Positions 46,077-55,472 of a stretch of 60,000 bases of DNA are shown here, piece by piece. How positions within the stretch are numbered: position 1 is the first letter of the stretch; each line of letters begins with the position of its first letter. The notes below the pieces were generated by a model, which was given only the letters and a program-made list of their open reading frames with translations, was not told the origin of the DNA and did no database searches. This DNA comes from Symbiodinium natans. Taxonomy: Eukaryota; Sar; Dinophyceae; Suessiales; Symbiodiniaceae. The position numbers were made by a program, and so were the translations under genes. The stretch lies in contig CAJNDS010002176.1 in the NCBI GenBank assembly GCA_905221605.1, positions 473,800 through 533,799 of the forward strand. Reading direction: 5' to 3'.

Positions 46077-46661
46077 GTCCGTGGCAATCCACAAACCCGC
46101 ATTTTCATCATGAAATGCGGCATGCCAGCAGCAATGGACACTGGGACTGTCGAGAAGATATGGCGGCACATCAACACCAAGAATCTTAGAACGCTGGAAG
46201 ACATGATGATCGAAGATGGCCTGATCGTGCAGATGCCAGAATCCAAAAAGCTGGCGCTTGAGGCTCTTCAGACGCTTTACTATGAGAACTGCTGTGTGTA
46301 TCACCCCCCGGACGGCCGAACACATTGCAGTTGTTGGCACTTCAGAAGACGGGCTCATTGCCCACATGCGTGGGCTATAAGAGCCCGGCTGAAGCTTGAG
46401 AGTTTCCCCACCGAAAACTTGCCTGCGGCGACGGAAGCGCCGGTCACATGGTCGGATGCGGATGGCTCCTCGAACGAGGATGTTAAGAAAAAGGCTCCGC
46501 GGAGGAGCCGGAAGCGAAAGAGGCCTGAGTATGAGCCAGTTGCAGTTCCTGATGTTCGTCCTGCGCCCGTGACACCCGTCGGCGAGCGGCTTCCACAGCG
46601 GCGTACTCCAAAGGTGATGCCTGCGCAGAAAGCTTCTAAATCCCCTTTTGGGAAGCGCTAG
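46077..46661 (+). CDS. SWIM zinc-finger exon
   Basis: Open from a possible acceptor (GAAAAG|GTCCGT at 46076/46077) to TAG at 46659-46661. An in-frame TGA at 46062-46064 excludes a longer exon in this frame. It begins VRGNPQTRIFIMKCGMP. It then has a helical stretch (MDTGTVEKIWRHINTKNLRT) and the SWIM signature C-x-C-x8-C-x-H within HCSCWHFRRRAHCPHAW. The tail is acidic then strongly basic (KKKAPRRSRKRKRPE, a likely nuclear signal) and Pro-rich. SWIM fingers follow the catalytic core in MULE transposases and plant FAR1/FHY3-type proteins, so this is almost certainly the C-terminal part of the gene upstream. Confidence 0.6.
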   Translation, partial: VRGNPQTRIFIMKCGMPAAMDTGTVEKIWRHINTKNLRTLEDMMIEDGLIVQMPESKKLALEALQTLYYENCCVYHPPDGRTHCSCWHFRRRAHCPHAWAIRARLKLESFPTENLPAATEAPVTWSDADGSSNEDVKKKAPRRSRKRKRPEYEPVAVPDVRPAPVTPVGERLPQRRTPKVMPAQKASKSPFGKR

Positions 46662-48921
46662 GGCGGCGTGCTCCGAAGGTGCTGCTGCCACAGAAAGCAA
46701 ATCCCCTTTATGGCTTCAGAAGCTTGGTTTCGATTTCCAACAGGCGGAGGCTCTCCAGAGCTCGCAGTGGCAAAAACAACGGGGTACTTCTGATTTCCGC
46801 CCAAATCCCCAAAGCCTAAACCCCATACCGTAAACCATAAGCCTAAAGATTTGGTATTTACGCGCCTGCTTCCGGCAGCAGTCGCACATAGGGTTTAGGG
46901 TTTATAGAGTTTAGGGTTCAAGAGTCTTTCCAGTGGCAGGCCCCTCGCTGCGAGAAGCGTGAGTCCGTTTTGCAGCTTCGAAGCCTCAGAGCCTCGGAGC
47001 CCCGGGGCCAGAGATGCGCCCACGAAAGGTTTCTGCGACTTCGGGTTGAGGAAGTTTAGGGTGTGGGGTTTAGGGTTTAGGGTTTCGGGTTTGGGGTTTA
47101 GGGTTTAGGGTTGTCTAGGAAGTTTAGGAAGTCTTGGATTCAGGGTATGGGGGCCTGCAGTTTATGCCAGACAGTGTAAAGGACCGCAAACCGCTGTGGG
47201 CACGAGTGGGCTCCAGTAGAATATAGGATGTGGCCAAGGAAGCTCTGCAGGACATGGCTGCCTTGCGAACAAAAGAGATTTTGCAGATTTGTGTCTTGTG
47301 CAGGGTTTTGAAGGATCCTGGGGTTCAGGATAGACGCCAGTGAAAGGGCATCACAGTGAAGCTCCGAAAGACGAAGTTTCTTTGATTGCTGGGTTTAGGG
47401 CTTAGGTTTTCGGGACGCTTCGGGATTGCCTACGCGCTGTTACTGGCGCTGGCTTCTGCGTCGTTACTATCGTGATATTGCGCGTCGTAATTTGGCGCTC
47501 TCGTTCAAGATTTAATCAGGAAATGGAGGGAGCTATGGTACTCTTTTAAGGTTTAGGGCCAGACCTTATTCCTAAACTTCGATTCTGAAACCATATTAGC
47601 TTAAGGCTTAGGGCCAGACCTTGTTCCCATTGAGTGGCTTAAGCTGTTGATTCCTAAGCCCTATTCGTGTAAGGTTTAAGGGCAGACGTTATTGCAAAAA
47701 GTCTGCATATTCAGTTTAAGGTTGCCAGACCTTATTCCTAGACCTTGTTCCTTTGCAGTGGGTCTTATCTTATCTATTTGGGGGCCTTTGCTGGGAAGGG
47801 TGATGTATAGCGGGAGTAGCGGGTCTTATATTTCTGTGGGTGTTGTGTGGTCAAAGGTCTTATCCTTGCAGAAAGAGTTAGAGGCTCTTAAACCCTCACC
47901 GTCTGGATGTGGACATCTTGAACCTTGATCCACTGGGTATTGAAAGCCGAATACCACGACTTTTTAAATCACTTGGATTGAAAGAACCAAGAGAAAGGGA
48001 TACAGGCATCTGAACCCCTCACCCTCTAGGGCTAGTTCGCAGCCTTTTGGGAGAGGGGGGGGCCTTCACACTGGTGGCGGGCGGTGCGGATGGCGGCTCG
48101 TCAGCGTGGGTGGCTCAGGGGGCGGGTGGCTTGGGGCGGTCTTGGTGGTTCGGGTCATGTGGGTGGTTGGGGTGATGTGGGGTTCGGGTGGTGTGGGTGT
48201 TTGGCGGCATGGCTTCGTTCATGTACAGACTGTACAGCCTCAGAGTGTCCTACTGTGCATACCTAGGCTGGGCACTCTGATAGGATTCCTGACCCTTGAG
48301 GCGGCTGCGGGCAAGTGAGCGAGGAAAGAAAAATACAAATTTGTTAAGTTTACCTGTAACTCCGTATCAGTTTTGTGGGGCCCCTGCAGGGTCCCAGGAA
48401 GGGACCAAGCAGGGCAGCCCCCCCAACTAGAAAAACCTAGATGAATTTAGAATCTGTCCCCATGTGCTTGCATAAAGGCCCACGGGAGGGGGACCCAAGG
48501 ACCCCCCGGGGCAACCGGCGCCCCGAGAACCAACGCGGATCCTGCAAAAACAGGGCGGCCGACCCAAGGACCGGCGGAGGGTGGGAGAAGCGGGCGACCG
48601 ACCCAAAGACCGGCGGAGGAGGAAGTTTTAAAACTTGCGTTTTGCGTTGTTCTATACGTCCTGTTGAGTCGGGCCTTTTTTGCTTTGTTCTAAGCGTCAA
48701 AGTGGGCAGATTCCAAATTCCACCGAATCCCGGTGCCCTATGCTCCCTTAGAAGGGCCCCCATGGCTCAAATCCTTCGGCTAATCCAGGGCATTTAGCCT
48801 TGCGAGCAGCACAACGGCAAAGTTTGGATTGCGAGCCAGGGGTCGGTCAGAAGAGCGTTTGGAAGCGAGGCTTCAAACGGCGCGCGAGGTTCACGAAGCG
48901 GGTTGGTTGGGGTCACACGCC
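46662..48921. other. non-coding stretch rich in telomere-derived repeats
   Basis: Just after the SWIM exon a sequence like its last codons is repeated (GGCGTGCTCCGAAGGTGCTG at 46663 resembles 46601). Telomere-type units are at 46889-46920 and 47056-47113. CCAGACCTTATTCCTAAAC-type repeats lie at 47540-47750, GGTGG-rich repeats at 48100-48200, and a duplicated GACCGGCGGAGG block at 48558-48630. No gene supported. Confidence 0.55.
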
Positions 48922-51060
48922 CGACATGACGAACACCTCAAAAACATAGGCAAACGATGGAGCAAAGACAACAGAAACGAAGAAGCACGCAAAGAACAAT
49001 GAAATCAGAAATACAAGCAAAATAGGTCACGGAGTTTCTCTCCTACTCAGGCAGAACAAATTAAAAGGAGAACAGCTCAAAAACATAGGCAAATGCTATG
49101 CCAAAAAACACGAACAAGCATGCAAACAGCAATGCAAACGGAAATAAAAGCAACGTAGGTGACGGAGTTCTTTCTCCCACCCAGGCATAGGACAAAAGAA
49201 GAACACCTCAAAAACACAGGCAAATGCTTGATCAAAACCCAGAGAAACGACAAAGGACGCAAAGAATGAAAACGGAAATAAATCCAAGGTAGCGGACGGA
49301 GTTTTACCTCCTGCCCAGGCATAGGAGAAAAGAGGAACGCCTCAAAAAGAGAGGCAAATGCTGGATCAAAAGCAACACAAACGCAGAAGGAGGCAAAGAG
49401 CAATGAAATCAGAAATACAAGCAAAATAGGTCACGGAGTTTCTCTCCTACTCAGGCAGAACAAATGACAAGGAGAACAGCTCAAAAACACAGGCAAATGC
49501 TATGCCAAAAATCACGAACAAGCATGCAAACAGCAATGCAAACGGAAATACAAGCAATGTAGGTGACGGAGTTCTATCTCCCGCCCAGGCATAGGACAAA
49601 AGAAGAACACCTCAAAAACACAGGCAAATGCTTGATCAAAACCCAGAGAAACGACAAAGGACGCAAAGAACAATGAAAACGGAAATAAAACCAAGGTAGC
49701 GGACGGAGTTTTACCTCCTGCCCAGGCATAGGAGAAAAGAGGAACACCTCAAAAAGAGAGGCAAAGGCTGGATCAAAAGCAACACAAACGCAGAAGGAGG
49801 CAAAGAGCAATGAAATCAGAAATACAAGCAAAATAGGTCACGGAGTTTCTCTCCTACTCAGGCAGAACAAATGACAAGGAGAACAGCTCAAAAACACAGG
49901 CAAATGCTATGCCAAAAATCACGAACAAGCATGCAAACAGCAATGCAAACGGAAATAAAAGCAATGTAGGTGACGGAGTTCTATCTCCCGCCCAGGCATA
50001 GGACAAAAGAAGAACACCTCAAAAACACAGGCAAACGCTTGATCAAAACCCAGAGAAACGACAAAGGACGCAAAGAATGAAAACGGAAATAAAACCAAGG
50101 TAGCGGACGGAGTTTTACCTCCTGCCCAGGCATAGGAGAAAAGAGGAACACCTCAAAAAGAGAGGCAAATGCTGGATCAAAAGCAACACAAACGCAGAAG
50201 GAGGCAAAGAGCAATGAAATCAGAAAGAAATACAAGCAAAATAGGTCACGGAGTTTCTCTCCTACTCAGGCAGAACAAATTAAAAGGAGAACAGCCCAAA
50301 AACATAGGCAAATGCTATGCCAAAAAACACGAACAAGCATGCAAACAGCAATGCAAACGGAAATAAAAGCAATGTAGGTGACGGAGTTCTATCTCCCACC
50401 CAGGCATAGGACAAAAGAAGAACACCTCAAAAACACGGGCAAATGCTTGATCAAAACCCAGAGAAACGACAAAGGACGCAAAGAACAATGAAAACGGACA
50501 TAAAACCAAAGTAGCGGACGGAGGTTTACCTCCTGCCCAGGCATATGTCCTGCCCAGGCATAGGAGAAAAGAGGAACACCTCAAAAAGAGAGGCAAATGC
50601 TGGAACAAATGTCAACACAAACGCAGAAGCAGGCAAAGAACAATGAAATCAGAAATACCAGCAAAATAGGTCATGGAGTTTCTCTCCTACCCAGGCATAA
50701 CAAAAGGAGAACAGCCCAAAAACATAGGCAAATGCTCTGCCAAGAAACACGAACAAGCTTGCAAACAGCAATGCAAACGGAAATAAAAGCAACAAGGTGA
50801 CGGACCTCTATCTCCACCCAGGCACAGGACAAAAGAAGAACACCTCAAAAACACAGGCAAATGCTTGATCAAAACCCAGAGAAACGACAAAGGACGCAAA
50901 GAACAATGAAAACGGAAATAAAACCAAGGTAGCGGACGAAGTTTTACCTTCTGCCCAGGCATAGGAGAAAAGAGGAACACCTCAAAAAGAGAGGCAAATG
51001 CTGGATCAAAAGCAACACAAACGCAGAAGGAGGCAAAGAGCAGTGCGTCTGAACAAGGAC
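48922..51060. repeat. higher-order satellite, three monomers per 405-418-bp unit
   Basis: About five units. The landmark GACAAAAGAAGAACACCTC starts at 49191, 49595, 50002, 50410 and 50828 (spacings 404, 407, 408, 418). Each unit has three diverged monomers. In the 49595 unit they are 137 bp (ends CCTGCCCAGGCATAG), 141 bp (starts GAGAAAAGAGG) and 129 bp (starts GACAAGGAGAACAGC). All share AACA(C/G)CTCAAAAA, GCAAATGCT and GACGGAGTT. Same-type monomers in neighbouring units are nearly identical while the three types differ, which defines a higher-order repeat. Minus-strand frames of up to 115 codons with hydrophobic sequence run through it, but stops recur at matching positions, so protein coding is doubtful. 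Confidence 0.9.
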
Positions 51061-51082
51061 AACACAAGAGCACCTTTAAAAC

Positions 51083-51200
<118 letters not shown>

Positions 51201-51300
51201 NNNNNNNNNNNNNNNNNNNNNNNNNNNNNNNNNNNNNNNNNNNNNNNNNNNNNNNNNNNNNNNNNNNNNNNNNNNNNNNNNNNNNNNNNNNNNNNNNNNN
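51201..51300. other. assembly gap of 100 N
   Basis: Exactly 100 unknown bases, a conventional placeholder size, between a CA microsatellite and a G-rich minisatellite. The real distance is unknown. Confidence 0.98.
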
Positions 51301-52522
51301 GGGAGGGCTCGGGCATGCACTGGAGCCCTTGAAAACACTCCATTCTAACAGCAAGGCAGCGGGGGGGGTGGGCAGGAGTGGGGTGGGAAGGGCGAGGGGA
51401 GCAAGGCAGCGGGAGGGGGGGTGGGAAGGGCGGGGGGAGCGGGGGGGGCGGGGGGGGCGGGGGCAGCGAAGGGAGGGCTCGGGCATGCACTGGAGCCCTT
51501 AAAAACACTCCATTCTAACAGCAATGCAGCGGGAGGGGTGGGCAGGAGTGGGGCATGCACTAAACCCCTTAAAACACGCCAATCTGACAGCAAGGCAGCG
51601 GAGGGGGTCGGCGGGGGCGGGGGGGCGGGGGGAGCGGGGGGGGCGGGGGGGGCGGGGGCAGCGAAGGGAGGGCTCGGGCATGCACTGGAGCCCTTAAAAC
51701 GCAAGGCAGCGGGAGGGGTGGGCAGGAGTGGGGCATGCACTGGAGCCCTTTACACACGCCAGTTTGACAGCAAGGCAGTGGAGGGGGTCGGCGGGGGTGG
51801 GAAGGGCGGGGGGAGCGGGGGCAGCGGGGGGGGCGGGGGGGGCGGGGGCAGCGAAGGGAGGGTTCGGGCATGCACTGGAGCCCTTGAAAACACTCCATTC
51901 TAACAGCAGGGGTGGGAAGGGCGAGGGGAGCGGGGGGAGCGGGGGGGGCGGGGGGGGCGGGGCAGCGAAGGGAGGGCTCGGGCATGCACTGGAGCCCTTA
52001 AAAACACTCCATTCTAACAGCAAGGCAGCGGGAGGGGTGGGCAGGAGTGGGGCATGCACTAAACCCCTTAAAACACGCCAGTCTGACAGCAAGGCAGCGG
52101 AGGGGGTCGGCGGGGGGGGGGGGGCGGGGGGGGCGGGGGGGGCGGGGGGGGGGGGGGGGGGGGGCAGCGAAGGGAGGGCTCGGGCATGCACTGGAGCCCT
52201 TAAAACACTCCATTCTAACAGCAAGGCAGCGGGAGGGGTGGGCAGGAGTGGGGCATGCACTGGAGCCCTTAAAACACGCCAGTTTGACAGCAAGGCAGTG
52301 GAGGGGGTCGGCGGGGGTGGGAAGGGCGGGGGGAGCGGGGGCAGCGGGGGGGGCGGGGGGGGCGGGGGCAGCAAAGGGAGGGTTCGGGCATGCACTGGAG
52401 CCCTTGAAAACACTCCATTCTAACAGCAAGGCAGCGGGAGGGGTGGGCAGGAGTGGGGTGGGAAGGGCGAGGGGAGCGGGGGGGGGCGGGGGGGGCGGGG
52501 GGGCGGGGGGGGCGGGGGGGGG
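51301..52522 (+). repeat. G-rich compound minisatellite
   Basis: GGGAGGGYTCGGGCATGCAC recurs at 51301, 51471, 51666, 51856, 51970, 52172 and 52376 (spacings 114-204). Units alternate two submotifs, one containing ACTCCATTCTAACAGCAAGG and one ACGCCAGTYTGACAGCAAGG, separated by long GGGGGGGCGG tracts. The Gly/Ala- and Pro-rich frames on both strands are artefacts of the composition. The G-runs have quadruplex potential. Confidence 0.9.
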
Positions 52523-52576
52523 CAAGACTATGGGTCTTCACTAGCGCCTCCCCCGCTCAAAGCTCGGGTCGGCGGA

Positions 52577-52601
52577 TATATATACATATATATATATATA
52601 G
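52577..52601 (+). repeat. short (TA)n tract
   Basis: AT dinucleotide tract about 50 bp before the ATG of the next gene. It may simply be a microsatellite; no promoter role can be shown. Confidence 0.7.
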
Positions 52602-52651
52602 ACTTGTGTATGTATACATACCCTGTCAGGGAAGAGTTTGCCAGAACGAGG

Positions 52652-54119
52652 ATGGCGACGTTGTCCAACGCCAACTTGAGCCAGTCTGCGATCCAGCGCT
52701 TTGCTGCGGCCGTCGAGAAGATGGAGGCGATGTGTGGGCACGAAGCCGTGGAGGAGAATGCGGATGTGGCTCACACGCGCCTGTGATTGAGGAGTTGATG
52801 AGGAAGCAGCTCTTTAGGGTTTAGGGTTAGTTTTAATGAGCCCTAAAACCACTATAGGGAGCCCGCCAGAAATCAAGTTCAAAGTTTCGCGAGCCCGTTG
52901 GCCCCTCCAAAATCCAAAATACACCGAAGGCAAGGCCGGAGCAAAGAGAGCTCCGGGCTGGCAGAGATCTCGGCGTATGCCGCAGGCTTGTGCAAGTCTG
53001 AAGCTTTGGATCCGAACTTCTTCATGGACCATTTCGGAAGCGCCGAGGATTGTTCAGAAATGATCTCGAGCTCACGCTTGGTACAGCTGAACAAGTTCGC
53101 TCGAAAGCTGGAGTACATCGCCAAGGCGGCTTTAGTCCTGCACGATGCGGAGAACCAGCTGGGTCACCACTTCAAGCAACACTTCCAGTCACAGAGCTCC
53201 TTCACCCAGATGTCCACATCGTCCTCACAGCCGATGGCAGATGCTGTGCTTCGTCATGCGAAGAGTCGACCTCGCATGGCGCGCCTGCGGTACTTGGACC
53301 AGGTCTATTACGAGGACGTCTACGGATTTTCGACCAACGCCTATTGCCAATCCAACTTCCGCAACAAGCGCGAGGATCCAGAACATTGGGTCAGTCAAAG
53401 TGAAGAGATCCAGGCATATGTTCAGTGCCTTTGCGTGGACCACAATCCATCTTTGTTGTGCGACACCCTGCGACTGAGACTCATGTTCAGTATAGACTCT
53501 AGTGGCTCGAGTTCTGTGTCGGCTGGTGTCCAGGTATCTATAGTGTACTCTACAATACTCCATACTGCTACATAACAATCTATAATACTCGATAATACTG
53601 TATAGTACACTCTAGAGGTCTCCCATCTTGACACAATCGAGGCACGCCGAGCCGCTGGAGCGCATTAGACCCCACGTGCACCGCCGCATGCGGGGCGACG
53701 GTTTCGGGGGCGGCGACGGGTGGAGCGACGCATGGAGCAACACGACCCAAGGCCAAGGAGGTTTCGCCTCACAGGGCAGTTCACAGGGTTCGAGCTTGGT
53801 GGAGCTTGCGGCTGAGCAATCTGGGCAGAGCGCGGCGGCGGCGACGCTCGGGCCCTGTGGGGCGGACATGGCGAAGGGAATTCCCGGGCCTGTCCCCAAT
53901 TGCAGGGTTACGGTGAACGGAAAGGTGATTGAGAAGCAAGTGTTCGCGGCAGCTCTCAGCAACTTCCAGGTTATCCAGGATTGGGTGGACGATCCCGAAG
54001 TCTGTTTAGGTGGCTTTTGCGCGCCCTGCATGGGCATCAAGCCCAACGACCCCATCAAGTCCCCGGATGCAAGAGTGACTGCCACTTCATGGAAGCTGTG
54101 GCAATCTGTAACAGTGTAG
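52652..54119 (+). CDS. unrecognised three-exon protein gene, Gly/Ser-rich centre
   Basis: Proposed exons 52652-52765, 52949-53533 and 53616-54119 total 401 codons, with both joins in phase 0. The ATG (GGATGGCG) starts MATLSNANLSQSAIQRFAAA, a helical segment. Exon 2 has helical, charged sequence (VQLNKFARKLEYIAKAALVL, HDAENQLGHHFKQHF, RPRMARLRYLDQVYYEDVYG). Exon 3 is Gly/Ser-rich (GDGFGGGDGWSDAWSN) and ends with a compact-looking domain (NCRVTVNGKVIEKQVF, then CLGGFCAPCMGIKPND). No signal peptide or membrane segment was seen, and no family recognised. Intron 1 (GT-AG, 183 nt) contains a TTTAGGG-like remnant. Intron 2 is AT-rich and carries inverted ends. Exon 1 is the least certain part. Confidence 0.45.
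53534..53615 (+). other. 82-nt AT-rich intron with inverted ends
   Basis: CAG|GTATCT ... CTCTAG|AGG, phase 0. Near the 5' end CTATAGTGTACTCTAC pairs with the complement of the 3' end, CTAGAGTGTACTATAC, with two mismatches. Its composition differs sharply from the GC-rich exons around it. Confidence 0.6.
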
Positions 54120-54349
54120 AACCTGTAGCAGTCATGAAGCATCGTGGAAGGTGCAGCAAGAGCACCTTTAGACCACAGGTTACATCGCTTGTGTCTGGCA
54201 GTCGTTCAATCGAGCACGAAGTCAATGGGGGTTGTCATCGCAGTCCACAGTCTTGAGATGAATAGCAGGAGCAACAACTAGCCGGAGCTAGGATGTGTGT
54301 CGCTTGTGCCTCGTGCCTTTCTTTGGTTGTGTGAGTTTCAGTGAGGTTC

Positions 54350-54718
54350 ATGCTGGACTTGGGATTCGATGGCGTCTGCAGTAGTGGGGTCACGTCTTCC
54401 ATGGCCAAGTTCCACATGTATGCAAAATTGCAAATATGCATTGGTGGTGCGCTGGGAGAGATAGCAAAAGCAATTGGTTATGGGCGCGTCTGCAGGGAGC
54501 TTGGGCGGATACAGTACTTCCTCTTCATCAACAAGATGCGTATTCATTCGAATCTTCCCATCCCATTGCCACCGCCTCTTGGAGTGAGGGCTGAACTGGA
54601 GTCGAACCTAAACCTCGGTGATATCTCGCGAGCGACACGAGAGTATTGTGGCCTATTGGGCTCGCGGGAGTACCAGTGCTTGAAGGACAGAATGCCACAC
54701 GGGGTAATTCCGATTTAG
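54350..54718 (+). CDS. hypothetical 122-residue frame
   Basis: ATG-initiated frame just downstream of the preceding gene. Segments include MAKFHMYAKLQICIGG and ESNLNLGDISRATREYCGLL, stop at 54716-54718. It might be an independent small gene or an exon. No domain, signal peptide or clear splice partner. Confidence 0.3.
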   Translation: MLDLGFDGVCSSGVTSSMAKFHMYAKLQICIGGALGEIAKAIGYGRVCRELGRIQYFLFINKMRIHSNLPIPLPPPLGVRAELESNLNLGDISRATREYCGLLGSREYQCLKDRMPHGVIPI

Positions 54719-55472
54719 GGGTTATGGTACCTGATTCGAGTCCTTGTTGTAAGATGGCAATGGGGATCCTAGTATTTGGAGGTCAAATTTGGGCCTCCCC
54801 CTATACATTTGGTGGATTTTGTTGAAGCATGGTTCACCCTTTGACACGGTATCACATCCTTCTTATGGTTGTAGAACGTTGTAGACGTTCCATGTGTTGT
54901 GCCCGATTGAGTATCCGGTCTCCCATGGTTTCGAAGAAAGATTACAGCGAGCTGCGAAACGGTAATGTCCACAGGATTGCCCGATCAGTTTGTTTGCCAA
55001 TGTTCACACGGAGCATATGTGCACAGAGTTCTGCAGAACACGAGCTCCATTTATGCACCCAGGTAGATTCTGTTCACTTTAAAGGGGAAATCGACAGCGT
55101 TGGCGCCGTAGGTCATACTGCATTGCTTTCCAAACCAGTTCGGAGTGCGACGACCCTACACGCTAGTGTGAAGCGAGTCTAGGCCTCTAGTTGTGTCCTT
55201 GCGCGCATCGTTATTCAAAGGACTACGACGCATGGCCTGAGGGGGTTCGCATGTCATGATCAGCTACCAAGCAAAGTTCAAGCCGCACCCCTCCCCCCCC
55301 CCCCCCCCGGCCCCTCCAAGAAGCAATGGGCAACTCCCTCTCGACTTCTGGGATTTGGGCGGGATGTTGGGCGTGGCTTCCGGGCATGCACGAACTGAAC
55401 AGCCCCCCCCCAGAAACCTCGGAGTGCCGACTTCCCTAAACCCAAAAAACCCTGAACCCATCTAACTTGCAG
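54719..55472. other. non-coding stretch upstream of the modular gene
   Basis: Probably holds the unrecognised first exon(s) of the next gene. ATGs at 55251 and 55256 were considered. A poly-C run is at about 55290-55308, and CCCTAAA-like remnants precede the AACTTGCAG acceptor. A 117-codon ATG frame at 54829-55182 has no support. Confidence 0.4.

Larger units (their letters stand above)
44912..46661 (+). mobile_element. degenerate MULE-type transposase gene with SWIM finger
   Basis: Two coding blocks in the same orientation together resemble MULE-family transposases: a catalytic-core-like part upstream and a SWIM zinc finger downstream. No terminal inverted repeats or target duplications were found, the first catalytic acidic motif probably lies in an upstream exon I could not identify, and the reading is broken at least once. 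It could also be a domesticated MULE-SWIM gene, a type multiplied in dinoflagellates. Confidence 0.6.

Noticed and set aside
48922-51060. CRISPR-like regular repeats
   Set aside because: Monomers are contiguous with no unique spacers and form a higher-order satellite; the genome is eukaryotic.
51421-52544. Gly/Ala-rich and Pro-rich frames up to 239 codons
   Set aside because: Produced by the G-rich minisatellite on both strands.
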